A stretch of 64,000 bases of DNA from Mytilisepta virgata (taxonomy: Eukaryota > Mollusca > Bivalvia > Mytilida > Mytilidae): NCBI GenBank assembly GCA_028015205.1, contig CM051517.1, positions 39,381,135-39,445,134 of the forward strand, written 5' to 3'. A program made the position numbers and the translations under genes. Every line of letters starts with the position of its first letter. Positions within the stretch are counted from its first letter, which is position 1. The notes beneath the pieces were generated by a model. That model searched no databases. It saw only the letters and a list, made by a program, of their open reading frames with translations, and was not told where the DNA came from. Below are positions 11,785-23,929 of the stretch, one piece after another.

Positions 11785-12570
11785 AGCAAACCAAAAAAAA
11801 AAACGCAATCTTTAGACAAACAAAGCCTGGAAGACAAATGAACAACCACACGCACAACAAATAAACATTGAAAACTAAACACCAATAAACAACACGAACT
11901 CCAGGAGTGAACTAAGGTGCTCCGGAAGGGTAAGCAGTTCCTTCCTCGTATACGGCACGTGTCGTGAAGTTCAACAAAGTAAATCCGATGGTAGTCGCAA
12001 ATCGGTGAAGGAAAATAAATTGTTACGACAGTGGGAACAGGCCCAATATCATCATCGATATTGGAACACTGTAACGGTCAATTAATTCATGATGACGACG
12101 GTAAAATTTACTAAGTGCTGACATCAACTTATTCCTGATAAAACTCTGGTTAAGCAGGTTTTGTGAAAGCTGTAATCCTCTCTGTCAAAAGTCACTCATG
12201 CATGCCCTTGAATATCGGATAAGCTGAGAAACGTAGAGATCGTATGCAGGCGATGTTGGTATATTGCTACTCAAGAAGGGAAAGTTAACAATAGGAAAGT
12301 TGTAGTCATCACTTTTGTCATAAAGGTTTGTTCGCAAACGTCCCTCATTATCTATTCCAAGAAACAAATCCAAATATGAAGCGGACTTCGATGTATCTGT
12401 AGTATCCTTAATTTCAAGCTCACTGGGGTAGATGAGATGTAAAAAGTCTTGGAATGTGTCGTTATTTAACGAAAACACGTCATCTTTATAACGAAAAGTG
12501 AAATTAAAGGATTGGACCAGTTTCTTTTTGTTTTGAGGTAGTAGCCCTTGAATGGTTCCCTACAAAGGAC
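11785..12570 (-). mobile_element. Penelope-like RT relic plus 3' UTR (copy B)
   Basis: Read on the minus strand, 12540 down to 12185 encodes an RT palm segment: FNFTFRYKDDVFSLNN (the usual YIDD is YKDD here), then SELEIKDTTDT, SASYLDLFLGIDNEGRL and NFPIVNFPFLSSNIP. It stops after the conserved ISQLIRYSRA-like block. The downstream C-terminal part is frame-damaged, and the family 3' UTR (TCCGGAGCACCT words) runs to 11785. The N-terminal RT half is missing. The LDL-L-I, YDK-DDFNFP spacing is PLE-like from family memory; a GIY-YIG domain is not visible. Non-functional. Confidence 0.75.
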
Positions 12571-13887
12571 AAACAAAACTTATATTTGAAAGTGGACTTT
12601 GTCCAATATCGTTATGCTGTTTTTTTGTACCAGAAAAGAACAATTTTAATGATGTTTTCACAAAAAAATCGATGACAAAGATTAAATAAGATGAACTACT
12701 ATGTTTTGTGTTCTCCAATACATTCTAACGAGCGGAATAACGGCATTAAGTGATATTTCCGCACCCAATTATCCAGATTAGTATTTTCATCTAGATATTA
12801 TTGTTAGTTATTCAATATTGTATCGATATACAATAGTGTAGACAGAAAATAATGTATCTATAGGGATAAAAGATAATCATAATATTAAACCAAAACAATC
12901 TCTGATAGAAGGAAGAATAAAGTGATAAAATCTATATATAATATACACTTTGAATAAAAAAAATGTTGCGAAACTGTTCGTAATACCAAATACTAGTAAA
13001 CGAATGACAATGGGAGAGGAGTTATCCAATGGTCTTAAGATTTATAGACTGATAAGTGGTGAAAAATGAATATTATACTTTATGCAAAAATCTTGATTTC
13101 TCATTGGTTGCCAGATTACCCTATTCAACACAAAATATCACACTCGACTACGTCTCAGGCGATATTTTGCCTTCGTGTGGTAATACTGAAGGCAGTATGT
13201 GTATATTATGGAAAAATCTTGATTTCTCATTGGTTGTCAGAGATGTGGTATTTCAATCAACTTTAAACTCTCTTGACAACAGGTGTTATTCAATCCTTTA
13301 CGACAGGAATACCACATGGGAGAATTACACCATCTTGACGGGATACAACCCTTAGTTTTACCCTCTACATACGCGGAGATAATTGGAATTTAGTATTATA
13401 TACTGACCATTTAAAAAAGGCAATACTAACATTTCATTAACATTATACACGATTTTTGAGGTGCTGGAATTTCAAAAGTATTCCTCGAAATAGGCTAAAC
13501 ACTTTGTCAGTATTTTCTTGGGTAGCCAGCCATGAAGATTTTCTGAAATTTTTATTTTTTCAACTTGAGATTTTGAATTCTCAAAAAACAATGTTTTTCA
13601 CCAAAACACAATTTCAAAACCTAATCCATTTCTTTTCACCATAAATATTGTGGGTATAAAACTTTAATTTCCGAAAACAAGATTTACGGCTTTTATCGCT
13701 GTTTAACTTTTGTGTGACAAAATTTTGTAACTCAATACAGAATTTTGTTTTTTGACTTTTGAAGTGGTCAGATCGACAATAGCTGAGTGTCTTTGCTAAC
13801 ATGCATACTGAAAGTCTTTTTTGAATCTGAGAAGTTAAAAGTTTATGTGTAGCTTTTTAAATTTTGAAAATGATAAAGTATATTTTG
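12571..13887. other. Intergenic with a short internal duplication
   Basis: No gene recognised. A 29-base segment (AAAAATCTTGATTTCTCATT core) recurs 125 bases apart at about 13086 and 13211. GTGGTATT/AATACCAC form an inverted pair around 13245-13315, so 13020-13360 may be a small repeat element. The 99-codon frame there crosses both copies and looks spurious. Confidence 0.4.
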
Positions 13888-14480
13888 CATATGGCGTCTA
13901 CGTTTCTCAGCTTATCCGATTTTCAAGGGCATGCGTGAGTTACCCTGACTTTCGACAAAGAGGATTACTGCTGTCACAAAAGCTTCTTAACTAGGGTTTT
14001 ATCAGGGATAAGTTGATGTCATCACTTAAGAAATTTTACGGTCGTCATCATGAATTGATTGACCATTACAGTGTTCCAATATCTAAGATGATGTTGGACC
14101 TGTTCCCACTGTCGTAACCTTTCATGCGCCTCCTACGATTTGTGACTTCCACCGGATTGACTTTGTTGAACTTCACGACGGGTGCCGTATACGGAGCAGG
14201 AACTGCTTACCCTTCCGGAGCACCTGGGTTCACTCCTGGTTTTTATAGGAGTTCGTGTTGTTCATTGTTTTTAGTTTTCTGTGTTTATTTGTTGTGCTTG
14301 TGGTTGTTCGTTTGTCTTCCCGGGTTTGTCTGTCCAATGCATTACGTTTTGTTGATTGCTCCTTAGGTATATTTGTCCTTTTCATAAATATTATGTCAAA
14401 GTACTGTTGCGTTTCTTTTGGTGGTGAGTATATAACTTTTTGCCTTCAATTCAAGGTGGTACGTGTATACTAATAAAAAA
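13888..14480 (+). mobile_element. Penelope-like RT C-terminus plus full 3' UTR (copy C)
   Basis: Plus-strand sequence from about 13905 encodes the RT C-terminal region with motifs RQRGLLLSQKLL, SSLKKFYGRHHELIDHY and a terminal SKMMLDLFPLS, then TAA at 14115-14117. One in-frame stop and one frame change break it. The 3' UTR follows: a GTGACTTCCACCGGATTGAC block, the TTCCGGAGCACC block, a T/G-rich run, and AATAAA-like words near 14467-14478. This copy defines where the family's ORF ends and how the UTR begins. Open frames 14124-14366 and 14255-14473 are UTR shadows that mimic a membrane protein. Confidence 0.75.
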
Positions 14481-14919
14481 TAAAAACGACAAAAAAGGAG
14501 TAGTATCTTTTAACTATAATACTTCAAAACATGACTCGCAGTTGAATATATATACTTATAAAAGATAGATTGCACATTTTTCTAGATGGTATTTTATTGG
14601 GTTGGGTCAACATGCTTCGTATGTTTATACATGTATAACTTAACGGCCTGGTTTACTGGTTAATAAAATAGACTGTTTTAAATTTTGCAAAAGGAAAAAT
14701 TAAATGAATTGAAATTAGCTGCTGGCAAAATTGAATCGAAATGGAAAACACTGATATGACAAAAAAAAAGGACACTGGAAAAGTAAATGTCGGCATGGGA
14801 AAAATCCATAAATTAGAAATCAAAGGAAAAGACAAACAAGGATGCATGTATAACTAAAAGAATAAAAGACATAATAAACTAAGGGTAATGATGTCCTGCT
14901 CCGTTAACGGCACTCGTCA

Positions 14920-15430
14920 CATTGCCGTGAGTAAAGCAAGTGAAGTGTCAAGTCTGTGGCTGTGTCCATTCCAGAACGGCGTGAAACCTAGTCGATTGTG
15001 AGAGATAGAAACTTAGTATCGGTAAATCAATTCGTGATGACGACCCTAAAATTTTTGGAGTGATGAAATTAAAAAAGACTGAACATAACCCTGTCTTAGA
15101 AGTTTATGTGACAGCAATCTCGCCCTGCCGAGAAAGTCCTCCTCTATATCTCATGCTTTGCAATAACGAATCAACTTTGAAAAAAATAAAATCACCACGT
15201 TTGTCATAAAGTTTTAATTTCAATCGTCCATTTTTTATCTATGTACAAATAAAAATCTAGATATAAAGCAGATGTGGGTGTGTCTGTGGTCTCTATAATT
15301 TCAAGTTCACTGGTATAGATGAGATGCAGGTAATCCTTAGAGTTAGAATTATATGGGGACAGAACATCATTTATATAGTCTAAACTGAAATTAAAGTACT
15401 TGGCTATTTATTTTTCCTTTCCGATGTAGT
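14920..15430 (-). mobile_element. Penelope-like RT relic (copy D)
   Basis: Minus strand. About 15325 down to 15120 still shows SELEI, DTPTSA-YLDFYL and a degraded LYDK block, then a C-terminal segment with REL-like debris and the GGTCGTCATCACGAATTGAT word near 15030 shared by other copies. Multiple stops and frame shifts. It lies head to tail-to-tail with copy C about 440 bases away. Confidence 0.6.
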
Positions 15431-15722
15431 AGCCCCTGTACAAAAATTGGCCTTTATATGAAAATAAAAACAAGATCTGGTCGATGAGAAATTCCAGCAT
15501 TTTAACAAACATCAGTCTCGGTATTCTTTTTGTTTTTTTTTTCCCACTAAATAAGCCTTATCATTATCTAATACCAGGTAAGCATATCTTTGTTAACCTT
15601 GTTCAGTCCAGAAGCATTGGTGAATGAGCTCACGAAAAACAGGTTTATTTTATCAGGGACGTACACAGTGTAGGAAAATAATTTTTTTTATGCTATTACA
15701 ATAGGTAAGGTCCCTAGTTTAA

Positions 15723-15845
15723 ATCCCGGAATTTTAAGCCTGAGCCTTGGCGAGCATAAAATTCCGTAATTTAACAATCGAGGTTGGAGAAATCCGAAGG
15801 GCTTAAAATTCCGTAATTTAAATATCGCGATTGGAGAATTCAGAT
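15723..15845. repeat. Local direct and inverted repeat cluster
   Basis: AAAATTCCGTAATTTAA recurs 47 bases apart (15758 and 15805). CCGGAATTTTAAGCC at about 15726 is the inverse of GGCTTAAAATTCCG at about 15800. GATTGGAG/GGTTGGAG words follow each copy. Confidence 0.65.
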
Positions 15846-16100
15846 AATGCACGAGTCATAATGTAAGACCCTGTATCTATAATTTTCAAAACGCTTTAAC
15901 TGGTCAACAGCATCAAATTCTCCCAACGTCTTCCCGTCATTATGGTCTCCAGTATGTATTCATGCGAATCTTGCATTGGAAAATATCCGATACTTTACAA
16001 ATATGAAGCAATCATATTCAATACACATTTTCATTTAATATAATTCAACAACGTCATTGTTAAACACGGTAGATTATTTCCATATGTCAGTTGTGTTTTA

Positions 16101-16130
16101 AACCGGAACTATTTTTTCTAGCGGAAGTTG
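16101..16130 (+). promoter_or_regulatory. Paired ETS-like sites upstream of an ATG
   Basis: ACCGGAACT (16102-16110) and GCGGAAGT (16121-16128) match ETS core sequences often found at animal TATA-less promoters. They lie 60-90 bases before the ATG at 16189. Weak on its own. Confidence 0.25.
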
Positions 16131-16188
16131 TATTACACAACAGCTGTCACAACGGTGGGTGGAAAAGGAACAACAAGAAGAATTCGTC

Positions 16189-16251
16189 ATGTTCCAGTGT
16201 TCAAGTTTAACTTTTTATTACTCTTGTGAAGTGCCACTTTCAATAACTAAG
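16189..16251 (+). CDS. Candidate first coding exon (21 codons), unknown gene
   Basis: ATG at 16189 opens 21 codons (start MFQCSSLTFYY) and ends exactly at AAG followed by GTACGA, a reasonable donor (phase 0). ETS-like sites lie upstream and the local GC content rises just before the ATG. I found no convincing second exon downstream before the next repeats. Could equally be chance. Confidence 0.2.
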
Positions 16252-16609
16252 GTACGATTTCTCTTCTGAGGAGCCTGTTGCATTGTGTTAATGTTAATGT
16301 TAAAAGTTCCGCCGTAGATTGGTGCACCAAATATATAGCTGAATCCCTACTTTTTAATCAACCAATTATATTCCGAGAACCAAAAAGCCACTAGTGAGAT
16401 TATTAATTGTTCAACACTGGTCGAGAGACTGTTTAATTGGCTGAAAATGACATATTTATCATGAAGGTAGGACAGTATATTTATAGCCTTGGGATCATTT
16501 TAAACGCTATCAGATTTAGAACTCATGGACATTCTAATGTGCGCAATACGACCAAGAATTAATGACTTTATGGACTTGGTCCAATCTGAAAGTGTTTCAA
16601 TGCCTTAAA

Positions 16610-16815
16610 TGTCGTTAATCATTAAACAACAAAATGGAAAACATGAAAGGTCAACAATGGCATACCAATCAACCAACGCCACCCAACAGACCGAACCCCG
16701 GACAGGAAAAAACATAAAAGAGGACAAGAGACAAACATAATCACAACAGAGAGTCAGGATAGTCTGACTTGGTACAAACACTAAACAGTAGGGGGTTAAA
16801 CCGGCTTTATGAGTA
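16610..16815 (-). repeat. Dispersed mussel-type repeat (GTACCAAGTCAGACT family)
   Basis: On the minus strand it reads TTTGTACCAAGTCAGACTAT, then TTCGGTCTGTTGGGTGGCGT and TTGATTGGTATGCCATTGTT, then a CATTTTGTTGTTTAATG end. The same order appears at 35822-36000 (+) and 59990-60155 (-), with a fragment near 29862. The 124-codon minus frame over it (16605-16979) is a repeat shadow. Confidence 0.75.
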
Positions 16816-16824
16816 CCCAAACCA

Positions 16825-17055
16825 CCCCTTAAATTCGTAATGACGACCGTAAAAGTTTGGAGTGTTGAAATTAATAGAGACTGAACATACATGTTATATC
16901 TATATATCATGCTTGACAATAATGAATCAACTTGTGTACATCCTATAGGCTGGAGACCTTGGTATGTTACTGTTAACAAATGGAAAGTTCACAATTGAAA
17001 AAATAAAATCATCACGTTTGTCATAAAGTTTTGATTTCAATCGTCCAGACACTCA
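16825..17055 (-). mobile_element. Penelope-like RT relic (copy E)
   Basis: Minus strand around 17050-16960 encodes KLYDKRDDFIFSIVNFPF then a NIPRSPAY-like block. The C-terminal part further down keeps only the TTACGGTCGTCATTACGAAT word. Truncated at both ends and frame-damaged; directly joined to the dispersed repeat at 16610-16815. Confidence 0.65.
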
Positions 17056-20000
17056 TTAGCATATTTTATTAGTATAACTATCATACATCATTATTCATAC
17101 TTGAAACTTAGATACAAAAGGCATAAATATAATAAGAAAAACACACAATGATTTACCAATGTCTGGCAAAACACTTTGCTTTTTAATATTGTGTTGAGGA
17201 CTACAAGTTTATTTTATGATTTATGTTTTTGCGGGACACAGGAAAAATTTTGCAAAAACTTTACAAATAATTCCATGGATTATTGATCAAATATGTTCTA
17301 TTTTCAAAAGGGGTGATCGATATGTAATGTATAACTACTAGATTAAGAACAATAAAATCTCGTCAACCAATCGAAAGTCTTTACTAAGCTGGAGCTTTTT
17401 GATAGTTGTATAACAGATAAATTACAGGTTATAAAACTGTATCGCCTATGAAGATGGACTTTTTTGTCGGTGATTTTTTTTTCTGATCAGCATTTAAACC
17501 GCTTAAATTATATTTTACAAATTGGGTTTCTATATTTCCTTCTGTACGATGAACTTAATGCGGAATATGTTATATTCGTTCCCAGCCTTCGAAAATATTT
17601 TAAGAAATGTAGATTCGAAACGTTGAAGTTGTTATCCGCAAAAATGTCTAATGTAATTATAATTTAATATATATCGGCAAAAGAATACCGAAGTGACAAA
17701 ACAGTGAGAAAAGTCCTTAAATTAGAAATCCAAATAAAAGTAAAAATCATGAGAATGGAACACAACAAACAAACGCCACAATGATACATGTGTACCTAAA
17801 AGAATAAAAATATAATAATAAACTAAAAGAATAAAAATATAATAATAAACTAAACAAAAACAGAACAAGACATCACAGAAACTAAAGCAATAGCGACCGT
17901 CAAATTTTTGGTATGATGAAATTAACAGAGACTGAAAACTCTGTTAGTCTATATATTATTTACTCTTTTTGTCTTGCGATCTACGTATTGCCTTTTTAAT
18001 GCTTTTATTCTGGTACTCCATCTTCCACAGCCTTTAAAATGGGAAAAAATCTCACAGCTCAGCACAACTTCGAAACAGTGTGAGCGGAATTCCTCGCTAA
18101 ATACCGACTGTCTTATATGAAATAGTAAATAGCTTAAAGATCTAAAAACTCAGTTTTATGAAGAAGTCCTTTGTATTCATCTTTCAGAAAGGTAGAGACA
18201 GGAAGAGTAAATCTATGATAAAATAATGAACAAAACAAGTTTTTTTAACATATCTAATATCAACAGCACAACGAAAATTGAAATAAAAAGTTCGGTCTGC
18301 ATTTTGTAGTTCATAATATTGCATTAAACACAATTTTAAGAGAAAGAGGTCAACGTTCATCCTTTGTTACTGCAATTATTAACCGTTATAAGACATGAAC
18401 AGAAACTTACAAAGATAAAAGATACAAATTTTCGACAAATAAATTTACTATTTAAGTTATTTTTTCATTCTTTAGTCGTTGTTAGATTGAAGAATACAAT
18501 TAAACGAAAATGAAATATCTCAAATTCGCAAATGTAAATTTAGTCCGCGACTTCCGTGACTAAAAAACGGCCTTTTACTGTGCTTAGTTTGGCAGTAGTC
18601 AGTGCAAAGATGAAGTCAGAAGAACCTTATTTCTGCATCACGAAAAACACATTGTTTTAATAAATATTCTGTAGTTTTAATAAAGCGTAATGAAATTTCT
18701 TCAAGTTGTGAGACTCATTGTTATCTGTTTTAATTATTTTACTTAGAAGATAAAACATAGATGAGATAGAAATAAATTATTTTCTAAAATGAACTCTTCA
18801 AACAATTCATTTATCATTCGAAAGCAAACAACAATAAAAGCTGACATAAATTCAGAAAGCACTTCAAACCTTGACTAGTAATAATCACACTCATATCGGA
18901 ATGTAAAGCTCCACTTAAAATGTCTTTACTTTAATCAAATAATACGAATATCACTGATATTTTACACAAGAAAATCGAATTTTCTTGAGGTTATAGTATA
19001 AATTTTTTTTTAAATATGGTATCTGATGTATTATTACATTGTTATAGTACAGAGAATGCCTCCTTCACAATTTAACGAGGCAGAGAGAAACAAATATGTC
19101 GTTTGAAATAAATGCATAACATTCTCCCAACGATTACAATTAATCTTAGTCGTAAATACCACTTTTGTGCGACACACAATAAAATAATATACAGAGTGAA
19201 ATCACGTGTAAATGTAATTGTATATTGTAATTTATGTTGATTGTTGATGATAGTGTCGTGGTTCACATGTAATTATTACATGCGTACTTTTAGATTTACA
19301 ACATATATATAAACAACTTATGTTTCAGACTTGTCCGTATTTTTTTATATTGCACAGTGATAATAAGTTATATTGCAACAGATATATAAGATTTGTAGAA
19401 GCAGGTATTTTCTAATTCAGAAGATTAAAAAAATTGTGTAAATTTTGATATTTATTGTACATGTACACGTATGCCAATGATGCATGATTTACACCCCAAA
19501 ATCATCAAATCTTGTGATATTTATAGTTGCGAAGCATGCAACTGAACGCCGACCAGATTTTCAAAACTTGAAATAACTTTTAAATTTAATTGTGTAGAAG
19601 TGTAAACAATATTCCCAATATTTACAAAGTTGTAAAAGTGAATGGTTTTGTCTTCTTTTTTGTAATAAAAGGGTTTTAAAGGCCTTATCAAAGGTAAGGT
19701 TCTGTTTATTGCTTCTAAACCGGTGCATTACATTTGCGCGCATTACCCCTACATTTGATCTATAATCTATTTTCAATTTAATAACAATAAAGCCACCACG
19801 AATATCAAATAACTACTTTTCAAGAAGACAGGAATATCGTAATTTGCTCGACTATAGTGATGATGTATATGTAGCCTTGGATGCGCATTAAAATTGACAC
19901 TTTTAGTATTTTTCAAGAATCTTATATTATTTTATCATGTTAACCATCTAATTTACCTGAGTTTACCTGTAAATTCCAAGTGCGCAATTGTAATTAAATC

Positions 20001-20150
20001 CTGTGCGCAATCGTAAAAAAAATTAATACCCTAATGCGCGCAAACGTAATGTGCCCTTGTAACCAGTAAATCAGAAAGTTGACTTAAAGAGAAAGTCCAC
20101 CTTCAAACTCTTAAAGTGAAATGTAAAAAACAATTATAGCATTCTACTTT
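17056..20150. other. Intergenic, no gene recognised
   Basis: AT-rich. Contains a 26-base tandem duplication (AGAATAAAAATATAATAATA, about 17809-17860). A ~65-base fragment of the RT-family C-terminus on the minus strand lies at about 17885-17950 (GCGACCGTCAAATTTTTGG word). GATAGTGTCGTGGTTC-like words at about 19247 and 20312 may be remnants of a small repeat. Nothing else supported. Confidence 0.4.
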
Positions 20151-20152
20151 CG

Positions 20153-20253
20153 TGCAATATGGTGTTTTATGGGCCATTTACACTAGTTATTGCCCGTGGT
20201 CGTTGGGCGTGGGAAATAGTGTTACTAAGTGGTCCATAAAACATGATATTGCA
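20153..20253. repeat. ~100 bp foldback repeat
   Basis: Arms 20153-20196 and 20214-20253 are imperfect reverse complements (TGCAATATGGTGTTTTATGG against CCATAAAACATGATATTGCA), enclosing CGTGGTCGTTGGGCG. No coding capacity. Confidence 0.75.
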
Positions 20254-20754
20254 TTCAGTGAAGTGCAAATTGTATATTAGTAATTGTATGTTGTAAATTT
20301 GTATATTTTGGTAATAGTGTCGTGGTTCCTTTGTTGACTTTATTTCTGTTGACCACTGAAAGCCTAATGATACGTTCGTTCCAAAATATATTGATCACTT
20401 TTTTAATTTTTTGGAACGAATATATACCTCAGCTGATTTAAAAAAAAATACTTTGGTCGTTTTAAGTTTTAGTATGCTCTGCGACATTTTGGGTTTTTGT
20501 TTCAATTTCATTTTCAGCCTTGAGGACTGGTGATGATACAACATGTATATGATTTGAGATGTGCAATTCCAATGCATCAAAATAATGGTTCTTGATAAAC
20601 GCATATCAAATACCCTTTCGTATTTACTATTATATTCATAGATGTCAGAAAGTGAATCAATCCAAGAACAACATGATGTGTATTTATTGTATGACGTATG
20701 ATTATCAGTACAAGCAATTTCTTAAAAAATTCCAAAATAATTTCATAAACTTAC

Positions 20755-20805
20755 TTTAAGACTTTAGAAACGTCCGACAAATTCTGTGATTGCAAACATT
20801 TCAAC
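20755..20805 (-). CDS. Possible second exon of the LRR gene
   Basis: A 51-base minus-strand segment bounded by an acceptor (ACATACAG before 20805) and a perfect GTAAGT donor (20754-20749). The exon at 21694-21908 ends in phase 2. Joining the two gives in-frame L-K-C-L-Q-S-Q-N-L-S-D-V, loosely like the start of an LRR (L..L..N.L), and ends again in phase 2, the phase typical of LRR exons. However the length is not the usual 72 bases and leucine spacing is imperfect. The intron would be 888 bases. Confidence 0.25.
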
Positions 20806-21693
20806 CTGTATGTGACATGTAATTGGAGAAGACACATTTCGTGACGTATACGTAACATTTATAGTCTATGACAGTGGCTTTATTTCGTTAGAAGTTAAAC
20901 TAAAGCATTTTTACAGGTATTTTCGATTAACAGATAATCCGCTGCAATATATATAAACTGCAAGTGAAACTCGGTTATGTCGAAGTTAAGGGGACTTTAG
21001 AAAACTAACGAATTGCTTTGGCTCATCTGTACATTCAGTTTAAACAATGTTTAATTCACACGCGTTATATTTTAGACAAATGATTTTTCCCAATAAATTT
21101 TAATACAAAGCTGGATTTATATCGATGACAAGAACTGTATCGTAATTACAGCAAATCGAAATAAATCACTTCATTATAGACTTAAGTTTACTATACGGAT
21201 GGTACTATGAAGGCTAACCCGTGTTCCACTACAATATTTTAAAAGCACGGTTTACAAGCTTGAATCGAAAAACACTCGAAGAGTTCGAATTAACAGTGTT
21301 GACATTAAGCAATAGGGCTAACAACTTCAACCTATCTTTGGTATATTAAATTAAAAAAAGTGATCAGCTCAGACTTCTATCATTAACCAATAGGCCAATT
21401 CAGAAGCGTAAAACTTTGTTACACGTATTTAATTCGTCAAAGGTGTGTATTTTATATTAAAAAATTCAAATGTTAAGTATAATCAACGAATTTACAATTT
21501 CAAAATTTGGATACAACATTTGTATCACCACTGCTATGACTTTTTTAGAAGCTAATATGCAGTCCCGTTTGAAGGACTTACATGTTTATTTCCTATGAAT
21601 TCTCATTTGAAATAGTTAAGTTCAAAATTTCAGAATGCATAATATAAATAATATAAATTAACTGACAACATATAATAATAAAAAAAAACTTAC

Positions 21694-21908
21694 AGTTCTT
21701 TGACGCGTAACATTTTCTTTTCATCTTTTAAGTCCGGGATATCTGTGAGAACGTTAGGATGTCGACACTGTACTATTAAATCATCTGTAGAATCTACACG
21801 ACGACATGTACAAATTTTACCACATATTGCCGGACTACCACAATGTACTCTTATTAAATAGAAAAATAATAAAAAGGAACCCATACATGTTCTTTGGTTA
21901 CAATGCAT
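21694..21908 (-). CDS. First coding exon of a secreted/transmembrane leucine-rich-repeat protein
   Basis: From the ATG at 21908 the exon encodes a hydrophobic signal-peptide-like stretch (GSFLLFFYLI) and then a cysteine cluster of the LRR N-terminal cap: C-GSPAI-C-GKI-C-T-C, VQCRHPNVLTDIP and a closing K-K-M-L-R-V-K-E-L. In LRRNT domains the pattern C-x(n)-C-x-C...V-x-C...L-x-x-I-P leads into the first repeat, as here. It ends at CT followed by a perfect GTAAGT donor (21693-21688), phase 2, the phase shared by LRR exons of LGR-type receptors and many LRR proteins. The frame stays open upstream of this ATG, so a further upstream start or 5' exon cannot be excluded. The family cannot be told from this exon: an LGR-like receptor, a peroxidasin- or Slit-like protein, or a plain LRR membrane protein all fit. 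The remaining exons must lie at lower coordinates; only one weak candidate was found. Confidence 0.7.
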
Positions 21909-21919
21909 TGCTCTCAAAT

Positions 21920-23696
21920 GTTTAAACGCCTGGTTGATCCAACAATGTAACTTGTGACGACGTTTTAATTTCCGCTTTATTCATTACGGAGTTAATTGAC
22001 GGTTACTGGAATAATCTGCCTCTGCTTATATCAGATTCTGTAACTTACAATCTGTTCTGTCGGAAATAATTACAAGAGACAATATAACACATACTGATAA
22101 TTTTTTTTCTCTCATCATCTTAAGCATGCCAGGCGGTTCTGTTTGGTCAACAATTAAATTAACGATGAATATTTCATAGTTTCTCACTTTCGAAGTTAAT
22201 TTCACATATTGGGTGTTTCCACATGGAATTCTCTGTCATATTCTAAACACGATGCTACCGATACAATTATTATAGGATCGATAATCCAGCGGGCGGTTTT
22301 TTTTTTCATTCGTAACTATTTAGTCTACATAAGATGGGAAGATTCCTCTCATCTCTAATCAATATCGTTTTATCCTTAGGTGCATTGTTTGGAAAATTAC
22401 AGCTTTTTTCCAGTAAATTAAATTTTCGTGGTGCTGCATTTAAAATTTTAAAACAGTAATCATACATTCTAAATTGCTCGAGTCCGTAAAAAAGGATATA
22501 CATTTTTAAATCTCAATTACTTCTTTAAAATGTAATTACGACCGCTTACGATTAAGTATAATTTGCTGAACAATGTACGACATTTATGCGTGTACATGTA
22601 TATACTTATTGAAGTTTGTCGATACCCCATTGCAGATGCTTGAGAACGCAAGTCCATTCATGTGAAGTCGACAATTTATCAAAAGTGTTGTAAAAAGGGC
22701 ATAATTGAATACTACCAGATATCAAATATTAGTATTTATTTTTTAAGTCCCCTAAAAATATCCAGGCTCATGGATGGCCACATTTAAACCAATGAAAAAG
22801 TTGAATTTAGATCTGACATGTATGTGTCTGATATGAAATAAGAATAAATGTATTTGTGAGTTCATCAGAAAAAGCGCTAAGTAGATATTTTATAAATGAT
22901 GAAGAGGAAAATATACTTGTTTTTTACTAAATGTTTGTGGTGATGAATCTGTTAATAATATTCCACTTGGAAAAATAATCGAAAATATGAAAATGGTGAA
23001 GCAACTCTTTATTGTAAACATGCAAATATAGAAAAAACAACTTTATACTTTCCTTTGTATATACATGTAAGCATATTGAAGAAAATATTAAATTCGCAAT
23101 CTATGCCAGTGGTTTCGAATTTATGACAACTTTATAATAGAACTAAAGGTGATCCAGATTCTTGTATCAGTATTACCGGTCTAATTAGTGGGGAAACTTT
23201 TCACTGCTATTATAAATGACAGGTTATCAACATCTTCAGATTAAAAGACCCCAAAGGTAGAGGCTTTCAAAAAGGCTCCCAAACATTAAACAATATTTTT
23301 GTGTCAATACACCTATGCTTTTCTTGTGGTTTAAAAATTATATTTTACATTTATGGATTTGAACGAAGCATTTGATAATGTTTCTTGAATAGGGATGAGG
23401 CAAAAACTTTTATACAGAAAAACATATCTGGTAAAATACTTTTTTTAATGGGTTTAAGTATTTAAATAGTGAGTGAAACAGTTTAGAAATACATGTATTT
23501 CAGGTTTTTGTTAGGTGATCTTTGAATGCGTCAGTTTCTTATTTTCATTTCTTGAAGAATATCTGTGCATTAAAATATTTCAAGTCTCAAAGAACATTAC
23601 ATAAAATTTTGGAAAAAAATTAGAATGTATTTGTTGATTTTTATATTATTTTATATTAATTGGAAATATAACATCTATTATAACAAGTTTATTGTA
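21920..23696. other. Upstream region of LRR exon; nothing else recognised
   Basis: AT-rich. Should contain the promoter/5' UTR of the minus-strand LRR gene, but no TATA box in a defensible position was found. A 65-codon minus frame at 22306-22503 has a fairly protein-like composition but no splice support and no recognised domain. Confidence 0.35.
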
Positions 23697-23820
23697 GATT
23701 TTCCAAATGTTTCGGTTTTAATGCTGCTGATGAGAGGTAACTCCTTGAAATGCGTCGTATACAACATAGCATAGTATAAATTTACAATATCTAATATTAA
23801 TATCTTTGGATTGTTATTTT
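23697..23820 (+). mobile_element. Dispersed repeat with hammerhead-like core (partial copy 1)
   Basis: Shares TTCCAAATGTTTCGGTTTTA, CTGATGAGAGGTAACTCCTT, GAAATGCGTCGTATAC and TTTGGATTGTTATTTT with the copies at 23930-24203 and 60775-61048. Only the 3' half of the repeat is present. The core CTGATGA (23727-23733), a GAGG/CCTT stem with a five-base loop, then GAAA (23747-23750) follows the layout of a hammerhead ribozyme core. Confidence 0.7.
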
Positions 23821-23821
23821 G

Positions 23822-23925
23822 AAACTCCTGGGATGATGCCTCTGCTGGTGGACCCTAGGTCCCCGAGGGTATTCGCCCACCCAGTCGTCAGACTTGTCTG
23901 ACATGATTATTCATTGATTTGTTAC
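23822..23925 (+). repeat. GC-richer mussel repeat fragment
   Basis: Contains GATGCCTCTGCTGGTGGACC and GTCCCCGAGGGTAT, then a CACCCAGTCGTCAGACTTGT block. I recall this order from a very common Mytilus dispersed repeat. Sandwiched between the two hammerhead-like repeat copies. Confidence 0.55.
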
Positions 23926-23929
23926 AGAA

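Noticed and set aside
14124..14473. Overlapping Cys/Leu-rich frames that look like small transmembrane proteins
   Set aside because: They lie in the 3' UTR of the RT element after its stop codon. The same T/G-rich tail gives similar frames at 5525-5722 and 47295-47486.
16605..16979. 124-codon minus-strand frame resembling a membrane protein
   Set aside because: It is a translation of a dispersed repeat present in inverted or direct copies at 35822-36000 and 59990-60155, and runs into RT relic E.
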